Source: JACCWM01 sp040393065
GTDB taxonomy: Bacteria > Myxococcota_A > Bradymonadia > Bradymonadales > Bradymonadaceae
NCBI GenBank assembly: GCA_040393065.1
Contig: JBEBUW010000005.1
Coordinates: forward strand, 24,974-88,973
Length of the DNA stretch: 64,000 nucleotides
Reading direction: 5' to 3'
Below are positions 42,376-50,565 of this stretch, piece by piece (positions within the stretch are counted from its first letter, which is position 1; each line of letters opens with the position of its first letter). The translations under genes and the position numbers were made by a program. The notes under the pieces were generated by a model. It saw only the letters and a program-made list of their open reading frames with translations, was not told the DNA's origin and searched no databases.

Positions 42376-43581
42376 TTAGAGTTCGCCCATTCCAGGCTCT
42401 TCTGACGCGGTGTAGCGATTCACCCAGACAGTGGTTCGGTTGAGCCAGCACGTCGTTAATATCAGTTGCCTGAGAGCGTTTCCTTGTTCGGTCGAGGTGC
42501 GACCGAGCTGCTCTATTGCCGGATTCCTGGGGTAGCGTCGCTTTGCATTCGGTGTCGTAATGAGGATTCCGCCGCCTTTTTTAAACCAGACTTTGCGCCA
42601 GCCTGATGGATAGCTTTTTACAGGCTTTCTCCACCAGTATTCGAGCTCACGGCCGGTGAGCCAAATACCATCTGTGCCGTCGCTAAGTTTTGTCTTATGG
42701 CCTTTGCTTCCGTTGAGATACCAGGGGCCAGAATGGTGTTGGTTCGCGCAGAATTCATGGAGAATTTTCAGGTAGTTCGGGCTGATGCCGTCTTTCGTGT
42801 TCTTGTTAGAAATGGTCTGGGCCGGGGGGTTGTCCAGTTTGCGTATATCGGCTGCGGCGTGAATAAGAATATGGTTGCTCTCGATGTAGAGCACGCATGA
42901 CAGTAATTCCTGCTTGTTGGCGATGAACTCGATTTCAGCGCGTCCGTCCCACAAGGTACCTTTGGATAGTTTTTGGCATCGATATCTTTTCTCACGTCGA
43001 TAGACTATTTCATGCCAGTTTTTAAAGCGTTTGGTAAATTGCTGTTTAATACAGCCAACCATTTTAGATGCCATTGCGCGTGCCTGAACATAGCAGTCAC
43101 CTGGTATACCAATGAGCATATGAAAATGGTCTGAAAGGACTGAGTAATTAACCAGTGCAACTTTGCAGGCGCGTGCATAGTGCAGGCACTGGCTTTCTAA
43201 AATTTCTTTTACGTCATCTCTGGTAAAGATTTTTTTGGTGAGGTGACATTTACTTTTTACGTGAAAGTAAAATACTCCGTCGATGGGGATGAGTTCTTCG
43301 TCGGGCGTGTGAATGGGGCAATTTATTGGGAGGCCTGGGGAGGTTTTTTCGTAGGATTTTTCCTCCAGAGCTTCTGAGCATTGAGTGTGGTCGGCTTTAT
43401 CTGAGGCGAAGAATAACTGTTGTAGAATGGGGTGCAGCGCCGGGGTTGCGTTGAGTGCGTTTTGTAGATTGTTGATGTGGCATTCGCGGTAGAGTTTGAA
43501 GTTGCGTCGGCGACGGCGTTTTACGGGAAGGATCGGGCGAACGTTATTTTCGTTGGTATCAACTTTTTGAGGGTGGCTCAT
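42376..43581 (-). CDS. REP-associated (RAYT/IS200-like) HUH transposase
   Basis: A 401-residue Y1-type transposase-like protein. After a basic start (KRRRRRNFK), it has IDGVFYFHVKSKCH and then VLSDHFHMLIGIPGD, where His152 and His154 form the HUH metal motif. Further on come KGTLWDGRAEIEFI and VLYIESNHILI, which match the G-x-LW-x-x-R and YIExNP blocks of RAYTs. The helix expected to carry the nucleophilic Tyr reads QFTKRFKNWHEIVY, with Phe at the usual sites and Tyr194 nearest. A 150-residue C-terminal extension is longer than in classic RAYTs. ATG 43581 follows GAAGGTC. Structured repeats flank it in opposite orientations. Confidence 0.78.
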   Translation of the reverse strand: MSHPQKVDTNENNVRPILPVKRRRRRNFKLYRECHINNLQNALNATPALHPILQQLFFASDKADHTQCSEALEEKSYEKTSPGLPINCPIHTPDEELIPIDGVFYFHVKSKCHLTKKIFTRDDVKEILESQCLHYARACKVALVNYSVLSDHFHMLIGIPGDCYVQARAMASKMVGCIKQQFTKRFKNWHEIVYRREKRYRCQKLSKGTLWDGRAEIEFIANKQELLSCVLYIESNHILIHAAADIRKLDNPPAQTISNKNTKDGISPNYLKILHEFCANQHHSGPWYLNGSKGHKTKLSDGTDGIWLTGRELEYWWRKPVKSYPSGWRKVWFKKGGGILITTPNAKRRYPRNPAIEQLGRTSTEQGNALRQLILTTCWLNRTTVWVNRYTASEEPGMGEL

Positions 43582-43755
43582 AGAATAGACCTTCGAAACA
43601 AGTAGATTTGTAATTCTTACGGGTGCGTAGTTCTCTCTGTGAACTCGCTTGATCTTGTTATCGAAGAAGTTTTGAAAAAGTTGCTTATTACACTGAAAAA
43701 TTTTGGGAAAAGTGGTGGGAAATATAGATTGTAAAGTGGGGAAAACCACGTCAAA

Positions 43756-43826
43756 GCGGGGGTGGAGGTTGCTGAGAGCGTTGTGATACGCGGTATTTAA
43801 GCCTATGCACCCTGCGTGCGTGGTCT
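43756..43826 (-). repeat. structured GCAC/GTGC repeat, copy 5 (minus strand)
   Basis: Read leftward it gives CACGCACGCAGGGTGCATAGG, then AAATACCGCGTATCACAACG, CTCTCAGC and CCACCCCCGC. It is more diverged than the others but keeps the first hairpin and the C-rich end. It begins just upstream of the RAYT-like gene, opposite in orientation to the copy at 42058. Confidence 0.65.
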
Positions 43827-43954
43827 TTGGTGGCAGCAGAGAAGTAGGAGAAATATTTTAGAGTGGGGGGACGGCAAGTAGGGGCAGAGTTTTTATAAAA
43901 CGGGATGGGGGAGGGGAGGGTAAGAACTTCACTCAAGATAAAAGGTTTGAGGGA

Positions 43955-44028
43955 TAAAACGGGGGTGGAGGGCGTTGAGAGCCTTATTGCATGCGGAATT
44001 TGAGGCCATGCACCCTGCGTGCGTGGCC
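43955..44028 (-). repeat. structured GCAC/GTGC repeat, copy 6 (minus strand)
   Basis: Read leftward it gives GCACGCAGGGTGCATGGCC, AAATTCCGCATGC, AATAAGGCTC, and CCCCCGTTTTA. It aligns base for base in its conserved blocks with the copy at 42058 and ends 8 bases from the stop of the MutS-like gene. Confidence 0.7.
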
Positions 44029-44036
44029 TCAGATCT

Positions 44037-45632
44037 TTATGGGGATGGGAACTTTTTAGGGGCGGTGTCAAGTGGAAGGCCGAGGGCCCGGGCAATGCGG
44101 CGTGCGTCGCGGGGGATGTCGGTGTTTTCGGTGGGAACGGGGGTGTAGTCCATGAGTTTTTGGAGGGACTCTTCGATGCTGGTGCCAGGAGTGAAGGCAA
44201 TATCTCGGGTGAGACCACGAATGCGGAGGCGGAGGGTGCCGGGAATTTTTGTGAGTGCGGGGAAGTGGGTGACAGCGAGGATGTAGTCGCGATTCTGGTG
44301 GAGCTGGTGGATGATTTCGGCAGCGATGTCAGCGCCTTCATCGGGGTGGGTGCCTCGCCCGAGTTCATCGAGCAGCCAGAGTCGCGGGGCAGCCGGGGTG
44401 GTCCACCACTGGACGAGGCGGGCGATTTCGCGGCCAAAGGAGGAGAGGCCTTCGGAGGTTTCGGCGGCCAGAGGTTCTTCGCTGCCGACGTAGATGATTG
44501 CGTTGACCGGGGTGAATTCGAAGCTGGTGGCGGGTATGGGGAGGGCGTGTTGGGCGGCCCACTGGCAGATTCCGGCGAGTTTGAGGAGGACGGATTTTCC
44601 GCCCATGTTGGGGCCGACGATGATGGTGGGGCGTTGGTCCGTGTGGATATCAACGGGTTGAATTGGCTGGCTTTGGGTGAGCAGCGCTTGTGCGGTGCGG
44701 GGTTCACAGCCTTGTTGGATGTGGAGACCGGGGTTGGTGGACCAGGTAGGCCAGCAGCCTTGCAGGTCGGTGCGCAGGCGGTTTTTGGCGAGTCGGATGT
44801 CGAGAATGGTGAGGTCGTGGAGGAGGTTTTTGAGCCAGTCGATGTGCGCGTGCAGGAGGTGGGTGAGGTGAATGCGGAGTTTTTCTTCTTCGGCATCGAC
44901 CAGGGCGGCGATGGTGCGAGCGTGGAGTTCGGCGGCTTCGAGTTCGGGAGAGTTCAGGCGCCATTGGCCGGCTTCTTCGCGTAGGGTGGGGATTTGAGAG
45001 AGTTGGTCGTGGGTGAGCGATGACTGGTAGTTGTGAGCGATATCGAAGTGGCCGCCGTGTTGGGCGGTGATTTCGCGTTCGAGGGTGTGGAAAATATCGA
45101 GGGCTTGTTTGACGGCATTACGGCCCCGGGTGCGGAGGCTTTCGAGGGTCGGGGAGAGAGCGGAGGATAGAAGAAAGCGTGGACTGGGATTGGGTTGTGG
45201 GTGGATCTGTTGCATGAGCGCGTGCGCTTTTGCGCTCTGGTCGGTGGGCCAGTTCCAGGTGTTGGTCAGGTGGGCGGCGTGCTTGAGGGCCGTGATGGCA
45301 TGGAAGAGGAAACGTTTGACTTCGAAGAGTTCGACGTCGCGCAGTGGCTCTAAGACGGTGAGTTTGCGCAGAGGACGCTCCAGGCCGGGGAGTTCGGTCA
45401 GTGCGGCGCGAAGAGCGCGATGGTCATCGGGGTGCTGAGAGATCCAGGTTTCGGTCTGGGAGAGGGCGTGGATTTCCTGGTGCCAGGCGTCGTGATTGTC
45501 CTGGAAGTAGGTGGGCAGTTGGCGGGCGTATTCTTTGCCGGGGAGGCTATCGGGTGTGAGGCGCGCGAGAAATTCGCGCGTTCCGAGAACGGCCTGGGTT
45601 GCGTCATCCACGAAGTTCTTAGTCACGAACAT
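44037..45632 (-). CDS. MutS-related ATPase without mismatch-recognition domain
   Basis: A 531-residue protein with the MutS core (lever/clamp helices) and ATPase domain but no N-terminal mismatch-binding domain. The Walker A is VGPNMGGKSVLLK, followed by an ST-rich SEGLSSFGREIARL signature, Walker B LWLLDELGRGTHPDEG and the switch His in AVTHFPAL. Short MutS relatives like this are not standard mismatch-repair proteins. It starts 18 bases after the LuxE-like gene and is probably translated with it. An in-frame GTG at 45626 is better placed after AAGGATGTTC than the ATG at 45632. Confidence 0.85.
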   Translation of the reverse strand: MFVTKNFVDDATQAVLGTREFLARLTPDSLPGKEYARQLPTYFQDNHDAWHQEIHALSQTETWISQHPDDHRALRAALTELPGLERPLRKLTVLEPLRDVELFEVKRFLFHAITALKHAAHLTNTWNWPTDQSAKAHALMQQIHPQPNPSPRFLLSSALSPTLESLRTRGRNAVKQALDIFHTLEREITAQHGGHFDIAHNYQSSLTHDQLSQIPTLREEAGQWRLNSPELEAAELHARTIAALVDAEEEKLRIHLTHLLHAHIDWLKNLLHDLTILDIRLAKNRLRTDLQGCWPTWSTNPGLHIQQGCEPRTAQALLTQSQPIQPVDIHTDQRPTIIVGPNMGGKSVLLKLAGICQWAAQHALPIPATSFEFTPVNAIIYVGSEEPLAAETSEGLSSFGREIARLVQWWTTPAAPRLWLLDELGRGTHPDEGADIAAEIIHQLHQNRDYILAVTHFPALTKIPGTLRLRIRGLTRDIAFTPGTSIEESLQKLMDYTPVPTENTDIPRDARRIARALGLPLDTAPKKFPSP

Positions 45633-45650
45633 CCTTGATGGTTCAGTGGG

Positions 45651-46802
45651 TCAGGTCTGGTTGGCGGAGATGATTTCTTCGATGGTCAGGCTGCATCCGC
45701 GTAGTTCGGCGTCGGGGGCGCGTCCAAGCAGGGTGAATCCGCCGTCGGAGTCGCGGATGCCCATGTCGGAAGTCTGGACGGCGCAGACGCTATCGAAATT
45801 GGCGAGATCGATCCAGCGGATCAGGCCGCGCTGGCCGGGGGCGTCGATGGGTTGCAGGGTGATCGGGTCGACGATTTCGATGCGAACCCAGGGGGGCACG
45901 CGAAGCCTGGCAGGTTTTTCTGGCGTGGGTGACTGGCTGGCCGAAACGCTGCTGGCCAGGTTGTCGCTGTAGGCCTGGCTGGAGAGTTCGGTCATGCTGT
46001 ATTCGCTGACGCAGAGTTCTGAGGGAATGCCGAGCCGTTGGGTGAAGAGTTCGTAGAGTTCGTCGCGGCTGACTTCGCGGGTGCGGCCTTTGAAGCCGCC
46101 GGTTTCCATGAGGCGCGAGCCGGCGGGGAGTTGCCAGTTGCGGGTGGTGTTGTCGAAGAACTCGATGAATCCGAAGGCGGTGCCAAGGATGAGGGTGGGG
46201 ACGTTGTCGGCGATGGCTTTGTCGAGGGCGCGGCCAAGGGCATTGAAATCGGGTTCGATCTGGTTGTTTGCGGGGTTTTTGCGGAAGAAATAGGCGGAGT
46301 CGGGGTCGGCCCAGCGTTGAAAGAGTTCGTCGAACATGAAGGACAGGCTGCTGTCGGGTAAATCGGCGGAGGATGGAGCCAGAAAGAACATGCGGACGGA
46401 GTGTTCGCGGTGGGTGTTTTCGGGCAGGACGAAGCGCTGGAAGGGACCCTGAAGGGCAGCTTTGTAGACGTCGAGCGTGCTGAAGTGGTGCTGGCCGCGG
46501 GCGTCGGCCGTGGTGCCGCTGGTGCGAAAGGTGCGGGCAATATTCTGTGCGCTGGTCAGGTGCACGTACTTGAAGGCGTCGGTCGGGACGGCCGGGATCT
46601 CGCGCCAGGAAGTGATATTTTCGGGGGTGACGCCGGTGGTTTCGCAGTAGCTTCGGTATGCCGTGTTATGGTTATACTGGTAGCTAAAGAGGGCACGGGC
46701 GAGTGCGTCGAATTGTGTGTCGGGCCAGCGGAGTGGATCGTGGAGGCAATCCCAGCTCTGGATGGCTTCGATGATTTGTTGCGGGAGGGTGTGGGTGTTC
46801 AT
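45651..46802 (-). CDS. LuxE/PaaK-type acyl-protein synthetase-like ligase
   Basis: A 383-residue adenylate-forming enzyme similar to LuxE, the acyl-protein synthetase that activates a fatty acid with ATP. It has the P-loop-like FRTSGTTADARG, FMFDELFQRW, LMETGGFKGRTREVSRDELY and SEYSMTELSSQAY segments of the family. No LuxC reductase or luciferase genes are present, so the acceptor is unknown. It forms an operon with the MutS-like ATPase and is divergent from the degenerate ABC gene with only 30 bases between start codons. Confidence 0.82.
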   Translation of the reverse strand: MNTHTLPQQIIEAIQSWDCLHDPLRWPDTQFDALARALFSYQYNHNTAYRSYCETTGVTPENITSWREIPAVPTDAFKYVHLTSAQNIARTFRTSGTTADARGQHHFSTLDVYKAALQGPFQRFVLPENTHREHSVRMFFLAPSSADLPDSSLSFMFDELFQRWADPDSAYFFRKNPANNQIEPDFNALGRALDKAIADNVPTLILGTAFGFIEFFDNTTRNWQLPAGSRLMETGGFKGRTREVSRDELYELFTQRLGIPSELCVSEYSMTELSSQAYSDNLASSVSASQSPTPEKPARLRVPPWVRIEIVDPITLQPIDAPGQRGLIRWIDLANFDSVCAVQTSDMGIRDSDGGFTLLGRAPDAELRGCSLTIEEIISANQT

Positions 46803-46832
46803 GGGATGGTATCTTGAAAAAGTGAGATTTTT

Positions 46833-47561
46833 GTGAAAGAAAATGCGCTTGTTGCACAGGATATTCGGGTAGAACGCGAAGGGCGCGTGATTTTATGCGA
46901 TGTAAGTCTGGTGGTGCCGCTTGTAAATGTGCTGGCTGAAGACGTTGAAGAAAAGCAGGGAGCGGGAGTTCTGGTGGCGGTTGCGGGTGGTTCGACTGAA
47001 GAAAACCGGGCTTTGTTTCGTGTGCTGGCCGGGGTGCAGCGGCCGGATCAGGGCAGCGTGCACTGGTGTGGGCAAGAAGTATATGCGAAAGGCCAAAACT
47101 TGAAGAGGAAAATGGGGTATGTGCCGGTGGGGAATCTGGTCCCGGAGTCGTTGAAGGTGCAGCGTGCGGTGGATTATGCGGCGGAGTTGCGTTTGAGCGA
47201 GCACGAGCCGGAGGCGCGGCGCGCTCGTGTGTTGGAGCTGATGGAATTGTTGGCGCTGGACGATGTGGCCGAGGTGCGTGTTGCGAGGCTTGATGCGGTG
47301 CGGCGATTCTGGGTGATGGTAGCGGTGGAGATGTTGAGCGCGCCGTCGGTTTTGATGCTGGAGGCATTGCCGTCGGAGGTATTGCCGTCGCAGGTCGGGA
47401 GCGTCGATGGGTTCTGGGAGCGGCTCAGGGATTTGTGCCGGGCGGAGAGGGTTTCGGTCGTGTGCGCGCTCGAGGTAGGGCTTGAAGCGAAGGCGAGCAA
47501 ACATTTGGATACGGTGTATCGCCTGGATGGTGGCCGGCTGAGCGCGGAGTTGGATGCATGA
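46833..47561 (+). CDS. degenerate ABC transporter ATPase-like protein (catalytic motifs lost)
   Basis: A 242-residue protein with the overall pattern of an ABC ATPase of the ABCG/ABC-2 type. The Walker A position reads VAGGSTEENRALFRVLAG, lacking the Gly-Lys-Ser core. The Q-loop region MGYVPVGN has Pro in place of Gln. The LSGGQ position reads ARLDAVRR, and the Walker B position is SVLMLEALP with no Asp-Glu pair. All nucleotide motifs are therefore gone while the frame stays intact. The start is GTG at 46833. It overlaps the permease gene by 4 bases, so it is probably a non-hydrolysing partner of that permease. Confidence 0.75.
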   Translation: MKENALVAQDIRVEREGRVILCDVSLVVPLVNVLAEDVEEKQGAGVLVAVAGGSTEENRALFRVLAGVQRPDQGSVHWCGQEVYAKGQNLKRKMGYVPVGNLVPESLKVQRAVDYAAELRLSEHEPEARRARVLELMELLALDDVAEVRVARLDAVRRFWVMVAVEMLSAPSVLMLEALPSEVLPSQVGSVDGFWERLRDLCRAERVSVVCALEVGLEAKASKHLDTVYRLDGGRLSAELDA

Positions 47562-48277
47562 AAGGTGTGCGGTTTTTGGATGCTTACCAGCGCGCGGTTT
47601 TGTCGGATCGGTTTTTGGAGACATTATTGGGGGATGCGCGGTTTCTGGGGATGCGGCTGGTGCATGTGGGGCTGGTGCTTGGAGTGCTGGCGATGGTGAA
47701 GCTCGGGTGGTTCGGGGAGGGAGAGGTTTTGAGCGTGATGGCGGGCGGGGCTTTGTGGCTGGGATACGCGAGTGCATGTGGGGTTTTGGTGGGGGAGCGG
47801 GTGATGTTTGAGCGAGAGCGGGCCGTGGCAGATCTGGATGTGGCGGCGTATCTGTATAGTCGTGCGCGTGGGCTTTCGGTTCTGGGGACGGTTTTGGTTT
47901 TGCTGATGGTGTTGATTTCAGGTGGGTTGCCGGATGTTGCGGTGGGGTGGCTGCTGATTGCGCTGCTAGGCACGATGGCTTGCGGGGTGTGCATGGGGTT
48001 GATGGTGTCGGCGGGTGTGAAGACGAAAATGCAGGCGTTGTGGGTGGGGATCGGGGTGTGGGGTGTGTTTTTTGTGGCAAAGTTGCTGCTGAAGGTGCAG
48101 GAAGGATCTGTTGTGTTATGGATTTTGCCGATGATTCGGTGGACGGTATGGAGTCTTGAGGAGTTCGGTCAGGAGGCGTCAGATTTGTTGTTGGCGTGCG
48201 GGTATTTGTTGCCGCTGGGTGGATTTTCGGTGCTTTTCTGGGTGGTTGGTTACGGTTTTTTAAAGCGGCTGGCGTAA
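47558..48277 (+). CDS. ABC-2/ABCG-type permease-like membrane protein
   Basis: A 239-residue protein with six hydrophobic spans (GLVLGVLAMVKLGWF, GGALWLGYASACGVLVG, LGTVLVLLMVLISGGL, LLIALLGTMACGVCMGLM, ALWVGIGVWGVFFVAKLL, GYLLPLGGFSVLFWVVGYG). The segment ERVMFERERAVADLDVAAYLYSRA resembles the E-R-x-V-F-x-R-E motif of ABCG-type permeases. It overlaps the degenerate ATPase upstream and is followed after 12 bases by the beta-helix protein, forming one operon. Transported substrate unknown. Confidence 0.75.
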   Translation: MKGVRFLDAYQRAVLSDRFLETLLGDARFLGMRLVHVGLVLGVLAMVKLGWFGEGEVLSVMAGGALWLGYASACGVLVGERVMFERERAVADLDVAAYLYSRARGLSVLGTVLVLLMVLISGGLPDVAVGWLLIALLGTMACGVCMGLMVSAGVKTKMQALWVGIGVWGVFFVAKLLLKVQEGSVVLWILPMIRWTVWSLEEFGQEASDLLLACGYLLPLGGFSVLFWVVGYGFLKRLA

Positions 48278-48289
48278 GCGGGTAAAGTG

Positions 48290-50452
48290 ATGATTGAAGG
48301 GTGGCCAAGAAAAGCGAGCTGGCTGATGTTCGGGGTGGCGGGAGTAGCGTTTGTGGTGGGGCTGGTCCCGGTGTTTTTTTGTGCCGGCGAGCGTCTGGCG
48401 TTGTGTGAGGAGGGGTACTGGATGGGGGATTTGCTGCGTGGGAGTGCGGACGCGGCCTGGTTGGTGTTGTCGCTTTCTCTGGTTGTGGGGGCGTTGTTGT
48501 ATGTTGTGGGAGGGAGTGGGCAAAAAGAAAAAGAGGAGAAAACGGCGGGCGCTGGGGAGGACTGGCAAGGGCAGCAGGACCGGTGGGGAAGCACTGCGGA
48601 AGAGCTTGTGGTGAGCGCGGCTGGCGAGGTGGAGCCGATTGCGCTGGATACATCGCTTGAGTTCGGGGCGGCTTCTGTCGAAGAAGAGGAGATTGAGGAG
48701 AATCCGGATTCGGTGATGGCGTTTGTGCAGGATACGGTGGCCAGGGCGCAGGTGGCGCCGATGCAGGAAGTGGAAGAAAGGACGGTGGACGGGTTTTATT
48801 GTCCGCCGGGGCTGGAGAATAGCCATATATTGTATGTGGATAGGAGAGTAAGTGGAGAGGGGGATATCTGGGAAGGCATGGAGCGGCCGGGGAATCCGGA
48901 GCGGGCGTTTGGGTCGCTGGAGCGTGCCGTGGAGTTTGCGCGGACGTTGGTTTTGGAGACCGATGGGCAGGTGCAGATCCGGATTTTACCGGGGATTTAT
49001 TTGTGTCCGTTGCAGATTCCGGATCGGGTGGTGTTGATCAATCATTGTATGCCGGCGCATCGAACCGGGGAGGAGTATGCGGAGTGGCTGGCGAGTCAGC
49101 AGGAGGAGGTGGAGCATCCCGAGCGGGTGACTTTGCAGGCGCGGGTAGATAGTGAGCTTGCGATTTTGTTTTTGCCGGGGCGCATGCAAGGTGTGTTTGG
49201 TTGTTTTGTGCAGGCGCGCGCCGGAGTTTCGCAGAGTGGGATTCGGGCGGTGGGCTGTCAGGCGTTGCGGGTCTCGTATTGTGTGATCGAGGGGTTTTCC
49301 GGACGCGGGATGGAGCTCAAGGCGTGTGGTGGCGCGTTGGCCGGGGCGCCGGTGGATGTGATTGGAAGTGTTTTTCGTGGAAATTCCAGCAAAGAGTGTG
49401 GGGGAGCGTTGTATGTGCAGGATAGTGCGCTGCGCCTGAAAGGGTGCATTTTTGAGAGCAATTTTTCGGCGCTGGGAGGGGCTATTTTTGCAAAAGATCT
49501 CAAGGAACCGCTGGTATTGCAGGATTGTAGGCTACTGCGAAATCGGGCGTTGAGTCGGGGCGTACCGGTGGAATCGGTCCGGGATATTGCGCTGGATGCC
49601 TGGCAGGAGATGTCCGGGTTGGGCGGTGCGATTGCGGTGCAGAAAAGTCGGTTGAAGGTGGTAGATAGCCGTTTTGATGTGAATGATGCGGTGCTGGGCG
49701 GCGGTGCGATTGCGGCGTTGGGAAGTCGGGTGGTGATCGCATGTGAGCTGGGGCAGACATTTGTGCAAAATCGCGCAAAGATCGGCGGGGGCGTGCTGGC
49801 GGTGGGGTTTCCGGGTGAAAAGAGCGTGGTGAAATCACGTGGCGCGGTGTTTCAGAGTTGCAAGGCGCAGCAACTGGGCGGGGGATTGGCGCTGGTGGGG
49901 TTGAGTTCGGCGCAGGTGGAGGGCGGGCATTTTTATGCGAATCATTGCGCGGACAGCCAGGGAGCGGGCGGCGCGGTGATGGTCTGGAAGGGCGCGATGT
50001 TGGCTGCTGTGGACGTGCGGTTTAGCAATAATTTGTCGGAAGGCGACGGCGGTGCTGTGGCGGCGATCAATGCATCGTTGCGGATGAGTGAGCAGTGCAC
50101 GGTCAAGGCCAATGAAGCGGCCGGGCGTGGCGGCGGCGTGTATTGTGTGACGGCTGCGGACGAGGAAATGGCTCGGCTGGCGAAGATCGATCCGGCGTTT
50201 GCGGGGCCGTTTGCGTTGCAGTTGAAGGAGTTGCGCGTGTGCGCAAACCAGTCAGGCGGTGCGGGCAGTGGTTTGTTGGCAGGCAACTGGGATGGAGAAG
50301 CAGGGTTTTCGTTAAAAATCGAGATGCTGGAGAGTGTTCTGATTTATGAAAACCACAGTGCAGGCGATTCGCGACAGACTTCGGTTCAGTGGGCGGGCGA
50401 AGAGCGTTTCGGGGCGAGTACGGAATTGCCGCTGCGGGAATTGCTGGGGTGA
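48290..50452 (+). CDS. membrane-anchored right-handed beta-helix protein
   Basis: A 720-residue protein. Two spans lie near the start (LMFGVAGVAFVVGLVPVFFC and AAWLVLSLSLVVGALLYVVGG), followed by an acidic linker. From about residue 165 there is a parallel beta-helix: a DUF1565-like start (ENSHILYVDRRVSGEGDIWE, RAFGSLERAVEFARTL), then many turns with G-G-A-I/L patterns (SALGGAIFAKDL, AVLGGGAIAALGS, EGDGGAVAAIN, GRGGGVYC). Such folds bind or cleave polysaccharides or present a surface. A weak GTG lies 3 bases upstream of the ATG. It is the last gene of the degenerate ABC operon. Confidence 0.78.
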   Translation: MIEGWPRKASWLMFGVAGVAFVVGLVPVFFCAGERLALCEEGYWMGDLLRGSADAAWLVLSLSLVVGALLYVVGGSGQKEKEEKTAGAGEDWQGQQDRWGSTAEELVVSAAGEVEPIALDTSLEFGAASVEEEEIEENPDSVMAFVQDTVARAQVAPMQEVEERTVDGFYCPPGLENSHILYVDRRVSGEGDIWEGMERPGNPERAFGSLERAVEFARTLVLETDGQVQIRILPGIYLCPLQIPDRVVLINHCMPAHRTGEEYAEWLASQQEEVEHPERVTLQARVDSELAILFLPGRMQGVFGCFVQARAGVSQSGIRAVGCQALRVSYCVIEGFSGRGMELKACGGALAGAPVDVIGSVFRGNSSKECGGALYVQDSALRLKGCIFESNFSALGGAIFAKDLKEPLVLQDCRLLRNRALSRGVPVESVRDIALDAWQEMSGLGGAIAVQKSRLKVVDSRFDVNDAVLGGGAIAALGSRVVIACELGQTFVQNRAKIGGGVLAVGFPGEKSVVKSRGAVFQSCKAQQLGGGLALVGLSSAQVEGGHFYANHCADSQGAGGAVMVWKGAMLAAVDVRFSNNLSEGDGGAVAAINASLRMSEQCTVKANEAAGRGGGVYCVTAADEEMARLAKIDPAFAGPFALQLKELRVCANQSGGAGSGLLAGNWDGEAGFSLKIEMLESVLIYENHSAGDSRQTSVQWAGEERFGASTELPLRELLG

Positions 50453-50481
50453 AAGGGGCGCTGTAGACTGCGTAGATTGCG

Positions 50482-50523
50482 GTAAAAGTCGTACAGGCGA
50501 TAGAGCGTCGTAAAAGTCGTACA
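50482..50523 (+). promoter_or_regulatory. direct repeat pair upstream of the DUF3800 gene
   Basis: GTAAAAGTCGTACA occurs twice, 28 bases apart, about 45 bases before the start codon. The spacing is near 2.7 helical turns. A regulator-binding role is possible. Confidence 0.35.
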
Positions 50524-50565
50524 CGTTAACGTCGTATCAACAATCCTTTTGGGAGAGGAGTCGTT

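Noticed and set aside
43751..44896. 381-codon leftward frame
   Set aside because: Low-complexity Pro/Ser translation out of frame with the MutS-like gene and running into repeats.
46893..48653. 586-codon leftward frame
   Set aside because: Pro/Ser/Thr/His-rich translation antisense to the degenerate ABC operon; a GC-skew shadow.
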